DNA of 64,000 bases from Streptomyces mangrovi (lineage in GTDB: Bacteria > Actinomycetota > Actinomycetes > Streptomycetales > Streptomycetaceae): contig NZ_FOSG01000003.1 of NCBI RefSeq assembly GCF_900114215.1, positions 1 to 64,000 on the forward strand, written 5' to 3'. Positions 1-8,691 of this stretch are shown here, in pieces. Position numbers and translations under genes: made by a program. Numbering within the stretch: the first letter of the stretch is position 1; the number at the start of each line of letters is the position of its first letter. Under the pieces are notes generated by a model, which worked only from the letters and a program-made list of their open reading frames with translations, was not told the DNA's origin and searched no databases.

Positions 1-125
1 GATTGCCCACGTGTTACTCACCCGTTCGCCACTCTTCCCCTCCCGAAGGAGGTTCATCGTTCGACTTGCATGTGTTAAGCACGCCGCCAGCGTTCGTCCT
101 GAGCCAGGATCAAACTCTCCGTGAA
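1..125 (-). rRNA. rrs: 16S ribosomal RNA, 5' end (partial)
   Basis: The reverse complement carries the universal 16S 5' signature AGAGTTTGATCCTGGCTCAG, then the actinobacterial GACGAACGCTGGCGGCGTGC stretch and the GGGTGAGTAACACGTGGGCAA motif, so about the first 125 nt of a small-subunit rRNA gene are present and the rest lies to the left of the window. The mature 5' end is placed near position 125 by analogy with other Streptomyces 16S genes and may be off by a few bases. Confidence 0.97.
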
Positions 126-300
126 TGCCTTTCCCCGTACTCGGGGTGTCACATCCGCGCAGAGCGGCACCGGCGGAAAGGAATGATTTCCGCGGTGCGC
201 AGCGTCCTCGCTGTGTGATGTTTCAAAGGAACCTCGTCGACTCCCCTCGAGAGAGGAGCGACGGGGTATCAACATATCTGGCGTTGACTTTTGGCACGCT

Positions 301-319
301 GTTGAGTTCTCAAGGAACG
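301..319 (-). promoter_or_regulatory. rrn leader boxA-type antitermination/processing element
   Basis: Read on the minus strand this is CGTTCCTTGAGAACTCAAC, the boxA-like element typical of actinobacterial rRNA leaders, followed by the conserved stretch AGCGTGCCAAAAGTCAACG that precedes the 16S gene in Streptomyces. It lies about 180 nt upstream of the mature 16S end, where Nus-factor loading and RNase III processing are expected. The element is seen directly; the function is established for the family. Confidence 0.8.
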
Positions 320-563
320 GACGCTTCCTTCGGCACCCCTTTCGGGGCCCCTCCGGGCGCTTCCCTTCGGTGTGTTCACTACCTTAGCGGATCTCTCCGG
401 CGACTCATAATCGAGCCATTCGGATCGCTTTCCCGTACGTTTCGAACGCAACGGAAACGACCCCCGAATCGGGGAGTCCGTATCTGGTGGTGTCCGCTCC
501 GGGCCTCTCTCACGCGACCTGTCCGGTCGCCGTGGACCTCGTCCCGTTCCAGCGGCTCGTTCT

Positions 564-592
564 ACGTTAGACCTCGGTCGGTCCAGCGTCAA
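564..592 (-). promoter_or_regulatory. rrn promoter (-35 TTGACG, 17 nt, -10 TAACGT)
   Basis: On the minus strand TTGACG (587-592) and TAACGT (564-569) are separated by exactly 17 nt, a good vegetative sigma-70-type promoter about 440 nt upstream of the mature 16S end. Streptomyces rrn operons usually have several promoters. A second possible -10 (TAAGGT, near 380) lies downstream but has no convincing -35, so only this one is called. Confidence 0.7.
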
Positions 593-687
593 GCCGCGCC
601 CGGCGGCGACGTGGCCGAATCGAGCCGGCCGTCGGCACTCAGCGCTCGCGAACGGTCGCGCGTCTTCTGACTCGACTCCGCGCCGGT

Positions 688-715
688 GCTCCCGGCTCGC
701 CGGCGAGCCGGGAGC
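688..715. terminator. 28-nt perfect palindrome between aag and rrn
   Basis: GCTCCCGGCTCGCC is followed directly by its exact reverse complement, giving a 28-nt palindrome just downstream of the glycosylase stop (731) and upstream of the rRNA promoter. It most likely ends minus-strand transcription from the glycosylase genes before the rRNA operon. There is no U-tract, as is usual for Streptomyces. Confidence 0.6.
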
Positions 716-730
716 AAGGCGCACAGCGGC

Positions 731-1342
731 TCAGGCTCCGGCGGACGGGTTGGCTCTCGGGCTCAGCCGGTACGCCGAGACCGTTGGATCACCGGCGAGG
801 TAGAAACGGTGTTGCCAGTCGTGGGCCTTGCTCACGCCCACCCGGGGGCCGACCCGGATGAGCGCGGCTGGTACCGGCTCACCCTCGGACAGCATGACAG
901 AGGTGCCTGCGAGGAGGTCCGCGTCGTTGTGCTCTCCCGTGATGCCGAGCGCCTGGCAGAAGTTCCCCGGCCCTCGGGCAAGACGTGAGTTCTCGACCTT
1001 CTCTCCCCGTCGCTTGCGTGCCAGGTCCTCCCCCTCGGTGACCCTGCCTGCCCGCACGAGGACGGCCGAGGCGATGCCATCCGTCCCTGTGACGACGTTG
1101 GCGCACCAGTGGAGTCCGTGGGACCGGTAGACGTACAGGTGTCCTGCGGGTCCGAACATGACGGCGTTACGGGGTGTCCGGCCTCGGTAGGCGTGGGAGG
1201 CCGGGTCGGCCGTACCGGAGTACGCCTCGGTCTCCGTGATGGTGATGCTCACGGTTCCCCCGGGTGCCTCGTGAGTGAGGACGGCACCGAGCAGTCTGGG
1301 GGCGACTTCTTCGGCGGGGTGAGCGAGGTCGGCGACGTTCAT
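731..1342 (-). CDS. DNA-3-methyladenine glycosylase (AAG/MPG family)
   Basis: A 203-residue protein of the alkyladenine glycosylase fold, which removes 3-methyladenine and other alkylated purines in base excision repair. Visible family motifs are the catalytic segment ITETEAYSG (predicted general base E39, intercalation-site Y41), [27 protein letters not shown], and the C-terminal [14 protein letters not shown] block, so the domain is complete and of normal length. The ATG at 1340-1342 overlaps the stop codon of the truncated upstream copy in an ATGA junction, suggesting translational coupling. A palindromic terminator follows. The enzyme class is clear; substrate range is inferred from the family. 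Confidence 0.93.
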   Translation of the reverse strand: MNVADLAHPAEEVAPRLLGAVLTHEAPGGTVSITITETEAYSGTADPASHAYRGRTPRNAVMFGPAGHLYVYRSHGLHWCANVVTGTDGIASAVLVRAGRVTEGEDLARKRRGEKVENSRLARGPGNFCQALGITGEHNDADLLAGTSVMLSEGEPVPAALIRVGPRVGVSKAHDWQHRFYLAGDPTVSAYRLSPRANPSAGA

Positions 1343-1617
1343 GCCGACTGCCTTGCCATGCCGTGGGTGAGGTGGACGTACCCGTGGCCGGGAGGGCCGA
1401 ACATCACGGCGTTGCGTTCGGTGCGGCCCCGGCAGGTGTGCGATCCCGGATCGACACGGCCCGCGTACGCCTCGGCCTCGGTCAGACCGACCTCGATCGG
1501 GCCGTCGTCGGTCGTGCGGACCGGGACACGGCCGGCGGGCAGGTCCGGAGCGACCTCCGGAACGGGCCGGTCGAAGAAGGCCCGGGGCAGGGGCTTACGG
1601 TCGTGGTCGGCGCTCAC
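1339..1617 (-). pseudogene. Truncated second AAG/MPG-type glycosylase (N-terminal third only)
   Basis: A 92-codon frame from a GTG at 1615-1617. It encodes [17 protein letters not shown], then the catalytic segment LTEAEAYAG and [24 protein letters not shown], and stops five codons later (ARQSA). This matches residues 1 to about 78 of an AAG protein and aligns with the start of the intact neighbour, so it is a separate copy of the same module rather than a frameshifted half. The rest of the fold, including the RGPG region, is missing, so catalysis is not expected. Its TGA overlaps the ATG of the intact gene. It looks more like the usual Streptomyces AAG N-terminus than the intact copy does. 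Confidence 0.8.
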
Positions 1618-1750
1618 GCCTGTCGAGCGTAGTGCAGCCATCGGGTAACAACTGCGGGCGGCGGCCCTGCCCGGCGGAACCGTCCGGCAGACTGCGGGCG
1701 TTCTTAGAGATCGGCACGACACACAGGCCAGGGCCTGGGGGAGGAAGAAC

Positions 1751-2533
1751 ATGGGCTTCAAGAAGCTGTTCGCGAGTGTGGGCATCGGCGGTGCGTCGGT
1801 GGAGACGGTGCTGACCGAGCCGAACGTGGTTCCGGGCGGCGTCGTCCAGGGGGAGGTACGGATCCAGGGCGGATCGGTCGCCCAGGAGATCCAGGGGCTG
1901 TCGGTCGGTCTCCAGGCCCGCGTCGAGGTGGAGGGCGGGGAGGAGGAGTACACCAGGAACGTCGAGTTCCACCGCATGCAGCTCGGCGGGGCCTTCGAGC
2001 TGCAGCCGGGCGCGGTGCACACGGTGCCCTTCGGGCTGGAGGTGCCGTGGGAGACCCCGATCACCATGTTCACGGGCCGCCACCTGACCGGGATGAACAT
2101 CGGGGTGACGACGGAGCTGGCGATCGCCAAGGCGGTGGACTCCGGTGACCTCGACCCGGTGAACGTCCACCCGCTCCCCGCCCAGCAGGCGATCCTGGAC
2201 GCCTTCGGGGCCCTGGGGTTCCGGTTCAAGAGCGCGGACATGGAGCAGGGGCACATCCGCGGCACCCGGCAGAAGCTGCCCTTCTACCAGGAGATCGAGT
2301 TCCTGGCCCCGCAGCAGTACCGCGGGCTGAGCCAGGTCGAGCTGAGCTTCGTCGCGGACGAGCACGGAATGGACGTCGTGCTGGAGATGGACAAGAAGGC
2401 CGGTCTGTTCAGCGAGGGCAGCGACACCTACCGCTCCTTCACCGTGGGCCTGTCGGACTTTCAGCAGACCGACTGGGCCGCCTACCTCAACCAGTGGCTG
2501 GCCGAGGTCGGCGGCAGGCGGAACTGGTTCTGA
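1751..2533 (+). CDS. spo0M: Spo0M/SpoM-family sporulation control protein
   Basis: A 260-residue soluble protein beginning [21 protein letters not shown], the diagnostic start of the Spo0M (arrestin-like) family, with the [10 protein letters not shown] and [11 protein letters not shown] beta-strand motifs and a C-terminal segment ending in [11 protein letters not shown]. In Bacillus Spo0M influences entry into sporulation; in actinomycetes its exact role is unsettled. A strong ribosome binding site (GGGGGAGGAAG) precedes the ATG. The gene is monocistronic, with a GC-rich hairpin directly after the stop. Confidence 0.92.
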   Translation: MGFKKLFASVGIGGASVETVLTEPNVVPGGVVQGEVRIQGGSVAQEIQGLSVGLQARVEVEGGEEEYTRNVEFHRMQLGGAFELQPGAVHTVPFGLEVPWETPITMFTGRHLTGMNIGVTTELAIAKAVDSGDLDPVNVHPLPAQQAILDAFGALGFRFKSADMEQGHIRGTRQKLPFYQEIEFLAPQQYRGLSQVELSFVADEHGMDVVLEMDKKAGLFSEGSDTYRSFTVGLSDFQQTDWAAYLNQWLAEVGGRRNWF

Positions 2534-2551
2534 GGGACTCGGGCGTTTTTC

Positions 2552-2594
2552 GCGCAGGGCGCGGTCCGGTGCCGTACCGGGCCGCGCCCTGCGC
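2552..2594 (+). terminator. Terminator hairpin after spo0M
   Basis: GCGCAGGGCGCGGTCCGGT and ACCGGGCCGCGCCCTGCGC form a nearly perfect 19-nt stem around a GCCGT loop, starting 18 nt after the spo0M stop. Confidence 0.8.
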
Positions 2595-2663
2595 TGTCCG
2601 GAGGGCCGGGATCGTTAGGCTGGCCGGTGCAGCGATGTCGCGCTACCGAGGAGGTTTTCCCAC

Positions 2664-3203
2664 GTGACCGAGCAGAAGCGGCGCCCGCTCCCCCACGACT
2701 TCCACCCTCCGGTGCCGTCGTTCACGGTCGTGAGCGACGACGTTTCGGAGGGCGCCCGGCTGAAGCCCGATCAGGTCCACGCCGAGGGCAACACCTCTCC
2801 GCACCTGCGCTGGGAGGGCTTTCCGGAGGGGACCAGGAGCTTCGCCGTCACCTGCTACGACCCCGACGCGCCGACCGGCAGCGGTTTCTGGCACTGGTCG
2901 GTGTTCGACATCCCGGCGACCGTGACGGAGCTGCCCGCGGGTGCCGGCACGGGTGGGATGAAGGGGATGCCCGCGGAGGCCGTGCATGTCCGCAACGACT
3001 ACGGCACCCGTGACTTCGGCGGGGCCGCGCCGCCGCCCGGGGACGGCCCGCACCGCTATGTGTTCACGGTCTACGCCGTGGACACCGAGAAGCTGGGCGT
3101 GGACGCGGACGCGTCGCCCGCCGTGGTCGGCTTCAACCTGCGGTTCCACACACTGGCCCGCGCACAGCTGATCGGTGAGTACGAGGTGCCCGCCGGGGGC
3201 TGA
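2664..3203 (+). CDS. YbhB/YbcL-family (PEBP, Raf-kinase-inhibitor-like) protein
   Basis: A 179-residue cytosolic protein of the phosphatidylethanolamine-binding protein superfamily. Hallmarks are the ligand-pocket strand [21 protein letters not shown], the motif [26 protein letters not shown] and the C-terminal helix [12 protein letters not shown]. No signal peptide is seen. The biochemical role of bacterial members is poorly defined. The GTG start has the ribosome binding site GAGGAGG about 9 nt upstream. It stands alone between the spo0M terminator and an HNH gene. Confidence 0.92.
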   Translation: MTEQKRRPLPHDFHPPVPSFTVVSDDVSEGARLKPDQVHAEGNTSPHLRWEGFPEGTRSFAVTCYDPDAPTGSGFWHWSVFDIPATVTELPAGAGTGGMKGMPAEAVHVRNDYGTRDFGGAAPPPGDGPHRYVFTVYAVDTEKLGVDADASPAVVGFNLRFHTLARAQLIGEYEVPAGG

Positions 3204-3638
3204 CACCCGGCCGCCCCGGAGTCCGAGCCCGGAGTCCGATGTCCAGGAGTCGAGATCCGAGGACCGAGGACTTTTCCGGTGGCCGTGCCACGGGCGGGAA
3301 AGGCCTTTGTTCGCGCCCCGTCGTCTCCGGATCGCACAGTGGTGGCCGGGCGGTCGGCACCGCAGTGGCGGGGGCGACGGGGCGCGCTCACGTCCGCCGC
3401 CCGCCGGAGCCCGTCGGGGACGGGCGTGAGCGTCGGCTGTCCCTGTCGACCACCCCGCCCCGTTCCCGCTCCTGGGTGCTTCCCCCTCTTCCTCCCCGCT
3501 TTTCCCGGCATCCGCGTCATCCGGGTGTCGCAGTGTTCCCATCTCCCGTACACCGTGCGGAAATTGCGTTGTCCACCCGCACGGGCAGCGGCACAGTGGT
3601 CCCACCCCGCCGCGGGGGCGGGTCCGGAGGTGGGTGAG
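3204..3638 (+). other. Gene-free stretch upstream of the HNH gene
   Basis: About 435 bp in which no reading frame has a credible start, ribosome binding site and Streptomyces codon pattern. It contains a run of overlapping CCGAG/TCCGAG words at 3215-3270 and presumably the promoter of the HNH gene, but no clear -35/-10 pair could be picked out. Confidence 0.4.
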
Positions 3639-4148
3639 ATGCGCGAGACGCTGGTGCTCAATGCCGGTTTCGAGCCGCTGTCGACGGTGTCGCTGCGGCG
3701 TGCGGTGGTGCTGGTGATGCAGGACAAGGCCGTGGTGGAGCAGTCGCACCCCGGACTGCGCGTACGGGCGGCGCGGGTCGACATCCCGGTGCCGCAGGTG
3801 ATCAGGCTCCGCAGATACGTACGGGTCCCGTTCCGACAACGGGCGGCGTGGTCGCGGCGCGGTGTGCTCGTACGGGACCGGCACCGGTGTGCCTACTGCG
3901 GGCGCCGGGCGACCACGGTGGACCATGTCGTGCCGCGCTCGCGCGGGGGCGGCGATACCTGGTTGAACACGGTCGCGGCGTGCGCGGAGGACAATCACCG
4001 CAAGGCCGACCGCACCCCCGCTCAGGCGGGCATGCGGCTGCTGACGCAGCCGTTCGAGCCGACCCCGGCGGACGCGCTGGTCCTCGCGCTGGGGCTGCGG
4101 GACGGTGATGCGCTGCCGGAGTGGCTGGCGCTGCCCACCTCCGCCTGA
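3639..4148 (+). CDS. HNH endonuclease family protein with an altered zinc motif
   Basis: A 169-residue protein starting MRETLVLNAGFEPLSTVSLRRAV, the usual N-terminus of the actinobacterial HNH family, with an HNH domain at about residues 75-140: CAYCGRRATTVDHVVPRSRGG, then WLNTVAAC and DNHRKADRTP. The ATG at 3639 is preceded at 8 nt by GGAGG; longer in-frame extensions lack support. The second zinc pair, normally CxxCN, reads CAEDN, so one Cys is replaced by Asp. The active-site DH and the NHRK segment are kept. The cellular target is unknown. Confidence 0.88.
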   Translation: MRETLVLNAGFEPLSTVSLRRAVVLVMQDKAVVEQSHPGLRVRAARVDIPVPQVIRLRRYVRVPFRQRAAWSRRGVLVRDRHRCAYCGRRATTVDHVVPRSRGGGDTWLNTVAACAEDNHRKADRTPAQAGMRLLTQPFEPTPADALVLALGLRDGDALPEWLALPTSA

Positions 4149-4192
4149 GGGTCCTCGCGAGATCACCGTGTGCGGTGGCCGGTCCGGTCTGT

Positions 4193-4960
4193 TCAGTTCA
4201 GTACGAGCTGGACGATCGCCACCGCGCCGACGGCCACGATGACCGCGCGCAGGGCGGTCGGCGGCAGTCTGCGTCCCACCCGGGCGCCGAGCTGCCCGCC
4301 GACCGCCGAGCCGACGGCGATGAGCAGGACGGCGGTCCAGTCGAAGTCGGCGACGAAGAGGAAGAAGACCGCGGCCGAGCCGTTGACGATCGCGCCGAGG
4401 ATGTTCTTGACGGCGTTGATCCGCTGGAGGTCGTCGTTGATGAGCAGGCCCATCAGCGCGAGGTAGATGACGCCCTGGGCGGCTCCGAAGTAGCCGCCGT
4501 ACATGCTGGCCAGGGTCATGCCGCCGAGGAGCGCCGGGCCGCCGTGGGGATGGGCGGCACCGCCGTTGCGCTCGCGGCGGTGCCGGATCGCGCGGGCCAG
4601 GCGCGGCTGGGCGACGACGAGCACCAGGGCCAGCGCGATGAGGACCGGGACGATCGTGTCGAACGCCGCGGAGGGCAGCGCGATCAGCAGGGCGGCCCCG
4701 GTCACTCCCCCGGCCAGGGCCACGGCGCTCAGCCGCAGCACGCGGTCGCGCTGCCCGCGCAGTTCCCGGCGGTAGCCGACGGCGCCGCTGATGGAGCCGG
4801 GCACCAGCCCCAGTGTGTTGGAGACGTTCGCGGTGACGGGCGGGAGCCCGACCGCGAGCAGCACGGGGAAGGTGATCAGGGTCCCCGAGCCGACGATCGT
4901 GTTGATCGTGCCCGCGCCTATGCCGGCGACGCAGACCGCCAGCGCCTCCCAGATGTTCAC
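4193..4960 (-). CDS. TauE/SafE-family sulfite/anion exporter
   Basis: A 255-residue membrane protein with the two-fold repeat of the TauE/SafE family: an N-terminal GAGTINTIVGSGTLITFPVLLAVGLPPVTANVSNTLGL segment and a C-terminal repeat with GGYFGAAQG and NAVKNILGAIVNGSAA. About seven or eight transmembrane helices are expected. Members export sulfite, sulfoacetate or related anions; the substrate here is not known. GTG at 4958-4960 is preferred because GAGGGG lies 8 nt upstream; a TTG two codons earlier is too close to that site. The ribosome binding site is in a predicted hairpin. Confidence 0.88.
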   Translation of the reverse strand: MNIWEALAVCVAGIGAGTINTIVGSGTLITFPVLLAVGLPPVTANVSNTLGLVPGSISGAVGYRRELRGQRDRVLRLSAVALAGGVTGAALLIALPSAAFDTIVPVLIALALVLVVAQPRLARAIRHRRERNGGAAHPHGGPALLGGMTLASMYGGYFGAAQGVIYLALMGLLINDDLQRINAVKNILGAIVNGSAAVFFLFVADFDWTAVLLIAVGSAVGGQLGARVGRRLPPTALRAVIVAVGAVAIVQLVLN

Positions 4961-4965
4961 GCGCA

Positions 4966-5016
4966 ACGCCCCTCAGCCGGTCGGTGTCTGGTGCACCGAT
5001 CATGCCCGAGGGGCGT
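4966..5016 (-). promoter_or_regulatory. Hairpin predicted to sequester the exporter ribosome binding site
   Basis: In the mRNA sense, ACGCCCCTC (from 5016) pairs perfectly over 9 bp with GAGGGGCGT (to 4966), which contains the only good Shine-Dalgarno sequence of the exporter gene. A second stem, TCGGTG/CACCGA around a 7-nt loop, is nested inside. The structure lies just after the SPFH stop codon at 5061, so it could uncouple exporter translation from the upstream genes or respond to a signal. The pairing is seen; regulation is inference. Confidence 0.5.
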
Positions 5017-5060
5017 GGTCGCGGTGTATCCGGGTGCGGCGTAGGGCGCGGGGCGTGTCG

Positions 5061-6032
5061 TCAGTCGATCGGCGGCTGTTCCCGGCGCTTGGTCAGGCCG
5101 GCGTGGCCCGCGCCGCCGTCTGCGGAGGAGTTGCCGGAGGGGGCCGCGGGGCCGGTTCCGGGGCCGAAGTTGCCCAGTGCGCCGCCGAGCCCCTTGAGGG
5201 CGTCCCCGATCTCGCTGGGCACGATCCACAGCTTGTTGGCGTCGCCTTCGGCGATCTTGGGGAGCATCTGGAGGTACTGGTAGGACAGCAGCTTCTGGTC
5301 CGGGTCGCCGGCGTGGATGGACTCGAAGACCGTGCGGATCGCCTGGGCCTCGCCCTCGGCACGCAGCGCGGCGGCCTTGGCCTCGCCCTCGGCGCGCAGG
5401 ATGGAGGACTGCTTCTCGCCCTCGGCGGTGAGGATCTGCGACTGGCGCACGCCCTCGGCCTGGAGGATCGCGGCGCGCTTGTCGCGGTCGGCGCGCATCT
5501 GCTTCTCCATCGAGTCCTGGATGGAGGTCGGCGGCTCGATCGCCTTGAGCTCGACGCGGTTGACGCGGATGCCCCACTTGCCGGTGGCCTCGTCCAGGAC
5601 GCCGCGCAGTGCCGCGTTGATCTCCTCGCGGGAGGTGAGGGTGCGCTCCAGGTCCATGCCGCCGATGATGTTGCGCAGGGTGGTGACGGTGAGCTGCTCG
5701 ATGGCCTGGATGTAGCTGGCGACCTCGTACGTCGCGGCCCGCGCGTCGGTGACCTGGTAGTAGATGACCGTGTCGATGTTCACGACCAGGTTGTCCTGGG
5801 TGATCACCGGCTGGGGCGGGAAGGGGACGACCTGTTCTCGGAGGTCGACGCGGTTGCGGATGGTGTCGATGAACGGGACGACGATGTTGAGGCCGGCGTT
5901 CAGTGTCCGGGTGTAGCGGCCGAAGCGCTCCACGATCGCCGCGCTGGCCTGTGGAATGACCTGGATCGTCTTGATGAGTGCGATGAAGACCAGCACCACC
6001 AGGATGATCAGCACGATGATGATGGCGTCCAT
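5061..6032 (-). CDS. SPFH/Band 7 (stomatin-like, paraslipin) membrane protein
   Basis: A 323-residue protein with one N-terminal membrane helix (about residues 3-22), an SPFH domain at about 25-190 (IPQASAAIVERFGRY, TLNAGLNIVVPFID, LREQVVPFPPQPVITQDN), and an Ala/Glu-rich coiled coil at about 190-240 with repeated RAEGE/QAEGV/TAEGE units. The C-terminal tail is Gly/Ala-rich and probably flexible. Such proteins form flotillin-like oligomers that organise membrane microdomains and control proteases or partner proteins. The NfeD gene immediately upstream is the standard genomic partner of this family, supporting joint function. Confidence 0.93.
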   Translation of the reverse strand: MDAIIIVLIILVVLVFIALIKTIQVIPQASAAIVERFGRYTRTLNAGLNIVVPFIDTIRNRVDLREQVVPFPPQPVITQDNLVVNIDTVIYYQVTDARAATYEVASYIQAIEQLTVTTLRNIIGGMDLERTLTSREEINAALRGVLDEATGKWGIRVNRVELKAIEPPTSIQDSMEKQMRADRDKRAAILQAEGVRQSQILTAEGEKQSSILRAEGEAKAAALRAEGEAQAIRTVFESIHAGDPDQKLLSYQYLQMLPKIAEGDANKLWIVPSEIGDALKGLGGALGNFGPGTGPAAPSGNSSADGGAGHAGLTKRREQPPID

Positions 6033-6138
6033 CGTGGCTCCCCCTGCGTTCCTAGGATTTCGCGCTAACCGGGCTGACCAGCGCGGCTGACTGCGCCGTC
6101 GGCGTCGCCGGCGGTTGTGACCGTGCGGTCACCCGCTA

Positions 6139-6561
6139 TCACATCACGACGGCGGTCGCCCCGTCGATCTCCACCACGTCCACCTGGTCGCCGGGCTCGT
6201 AGGACGCGCTCGCGTCGAGGGTGCGCGCGGACCAGATCTCGCCCGCGAGCTTGATGCGTCCCCCGGAGCCGTCGACCCGCTCCAGCACGACGGCCTGACG
6301 CCCTGTCAGCGCGTCGACACCGCTGCGGTGTTCGGGCCGCTGCGTCTGCATGCGTCTGGCGACGGGGCGGACGACGAGGACCAGCGCGGTGGAGACCACC
6401 ACGAAGACGACCACCTGGGCCGTCAGCCCCCCGCCGAGCGCCGCGACGGCCGCGGCCGCGACGGCACCCACCGCGAACATGCCGAATTCGGGCATGGCCG
6501 TGAGTACGAGCGGGATTCCGAGTCCTACGGCGGCGAACAGCCACCACACCCATGCGTCCAC
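6139..6561 (-). CDS. NfeD family membrane protein
   Basis: A 140-residue protein with three or four N-terminal transmembrane helices (residues about 5-65) followed by a soluble OB-fold NfeD domain containing the signature ALTGRQAVVLERVDGSGGRIKLAGEIWSARTLD. This is the short NfeD1b form without the protease domain. It lies 106 nt upstream of the SPFH gene and 21 nt downstream of an ABC ATPase gene on the same strand, so the three are probably one transcript. Short NfeD proteins are thought to assist the assembly or regulation of their SPFH partner. Confidence 0.92.
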   Translation of the reverse strand: MDAWVWWLFAAVGLGIPLVLTAMPEFGMFAVGAVAAAAVAALGGGLTAQVVVFVVVSTALVLVVRPVARRMQTQRPEHRSGVDALTGRQAVVLERVDGSGGRIKLAGEIWSARTLDASASYEPGDQVDVVEIDGATAVVM

Positions 6562-6582
6562 ACCGCCATGGTAGGGCCCGGG

Positions 6583-7374
<792 letters not shown>

Positions 7375-7482
7375 GGCGCGTTGTCTCCCATTGCAGTCGC
7401 GGCTGTCGCCTGTGCCTGTGGGCACAGTCCCCAGGGAAAACCTACGCCACCTCTTCCGCGCGGCTGTCCTTAGGCTGGGGGC

Positions 7483-8265
7483 ATGCTCGAAGAACCTCGT
7501 TCCGGGCGGCTGGCCGCCTGGGGAAATGCCCTGTTCGCCGGAGTGGTGTCGCCCGACGACGCCGCTTCGCGCATCGTGGGCGGCGACACGGTGCACCGCG
7601 TGGCGGGCCTGCCGGGCGAGCCCGGTGAGGTGGGTCTCACCCTCGCGCTCGGCCGGCTGCGTGCCTCGGGGGTGACGGGTCTGCGGCTGGCGCTGCCCGC
7701 GCCGGGGCATCCGCTGGGGCTGAGCGGGCCGCCCGGGTTCAACGCCCGCGCCCTGGACGCCGGCGAGGCCGTGGTCGGGACGGGCGCGCCGCTGGGGCTG
7801 GTGCCGCTGGTGCGCGAGGCGGGCCCGCGGGGCGATGTGCACACCGAGGTGGTGTGGCACTGCCTTCCGGTGCGCGAGGCCCCGCCCGCGGACGTGCCGT
7901 CGCTCGGGGAGGCCGAACGGGAGCTGGCGGAGGCGCTGCGCGAGGCGACCGAGGTTCTGACGCGGCTGGACGTGGCCGGTTCCGGTCCGGTGGCCGCGGC
8001 GGCGCTGGAGGCGTACCGGGCGCGGGCGGAGGCGGGGCGCGCGTTGCTGGCGCCGGGCTATCCGCCGCGTGCGGTACGTGTTCTGGAGCTGGCGCAGCGG
8101 GTGGGCGCGCTGGTGGAGATCGCGGGCGGGCCGGACCACGGCGGCGCGGTGAGCGCGGGGGCGATGGCGGCGCGGGGCGAGGTGCTGCGGCCGGTGGAGC
8201 GTACGGCCAGGCGGGCTGTGGTGGCCGCGTACAACGCGTATGTGGAGGAGCGCGAGCGGGGCTGA
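7483..8265 (+). CDS. Conserved Streptomyces protein of unknown function
   Basis: A 260-residue, Ala/Gly/Leu-rich protein that I do not assign to a named domain. It has no signal peptide or membrane helix. The centre and C-terminal half (about 140-260) are helical and Glu/Ala-rich. It is divergent from the ABC ATPase gene with 108 nt between the starts. Codon use is typical of the genome and it ends at a strong terminator, so it is very likely real. Confidence 0.8.
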   Translation: MLEEPRSGRLAAWGNALFAGVVSPDDAASRIVGGDTVHRVAGLPGEPGEVGLTLALGRLRASGVTGLRLALPAPGHPLGLSGPPGFNARALDAGEAVVGTGAPLGLVPLVREAGPRGDVHTEVVWHCLPVREAPPADVPSLGEAERELAEALREATEVLTRLDVAGSGPVAAAALEAYRARAEAGRALLAPGYPPRAVRVLELAQRVGALVEIAGGPDHGGAVSAGAMAARGEVLRPVERTARRAVVAAYNAYVEERERG

Positions 8266-8274
8266 GCGCGGGAT

Positions 8275-8304
8275 CCGGCCTCCCGGTCGGGTCCGGGAGG
8301 CCGG
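8275..8304. terminator. Bidirectional terminator hairpin
   Basis: CCGGCCTCCCGG and CCGGGAGGCCGG form a perfect 12-bp stem around TCGGGT, between the convergent unknown gene (stop 8265) and the chaplin gene (stop 8359). Confidence 0.8.
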
Positions 8305-8358
8305 CGGTGCGGGGCGGGCGCGTACGGAGCCGCCCGCCGCGCCCGCCCGCGCGCGTGC

Positions 8359-8598
8359 TCAGGCGTTGGCGCAGGCGTTGCCGAAGGCCGGGTTCAGCAG
8401 GCCGATGACGTTGACGGTGTTGCCGCAGACGTTGACCGGCACGTGGACGGGCACCTGGATCACGTTGCCCGAGCCGACGCCGGGCGAGTGGGCGGCCGCG
8501 CCCTGTGCGCCCGAGCTGGCCGAGGCCGCGCCCGCACCGGCGGCGACGAGCCCGCCGGCCACCATCGCGACGGCGGTGACCCTCTTGAGGTTCTTCAC
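8359..8598 (-). CDS. Short chaplin (with the Cys pair)
   Basis: A 79-residue secreted protein: a Sec signal peptide (MKNLKRVTAVAMVAGGLVAAGAGAASA) followed by one chaplin domain with VGSGNVIQVPVHVPVNVCGNTVNVIGLLNPAFGNACANA. Chaplins assemble into amyloid-like fibres that lower surface tension and coat aerial hyphae. The GTG start at 8596-8598 has GGAGG 8 nt upstream; a longer frame upstream lacks a ribosome binding site. The neighbours (two-component system, spo0M and serB region) match the locus that I recall as chpE in S. coelicolor, but ChpE lacks cysteines and this protein has two, so no symbol is given. Confidence 0.93.
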   Translation of the reverse strand: MKNLKRVTAVAMVAGGLVAAGAGAASASSGAQGAAAHSPGVGSGNVIQVPVHVPVNVCGNTVNVIGLLNPAFGNACANA

Positions 8599-8691
8599 TT
8601 CTCGATCCTCCTTGCGTTCGCCGCGGCCGGTCGCCGCGGCACGCACTGGAGAACGGGTCGGGGCCGGTTGCGATACGCCACACCGGTGACA

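Noticed and set aside
275-310. A plus-strand TTGACT in the rRNA leader as a promoter.
   Set aside because: It lies inside the conserved leader next to boxA and has no matching -10; it is part of the processing region of the minus-strand transcript.
1339-1345. The possibility that the two glycosylase frames are one gene broken by a frameshift.
   Set aside because: Both frames encode the same N-terminal module with the ETEAY-type active site, so they are duplicate copies and cannot be two halves of one protein.
2643-5003. A 786-codon minus-strand frame crossing the PEBP and HNH genes and beginning at an ATG inside the exporter leader.
   Set aside because: It overlaps three supported genes and its sequence is low-complexity Arg/Pro/Ala. 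Its ATG happens to lie in the sequestering hairpin, but no ribosome binding site precedes it.
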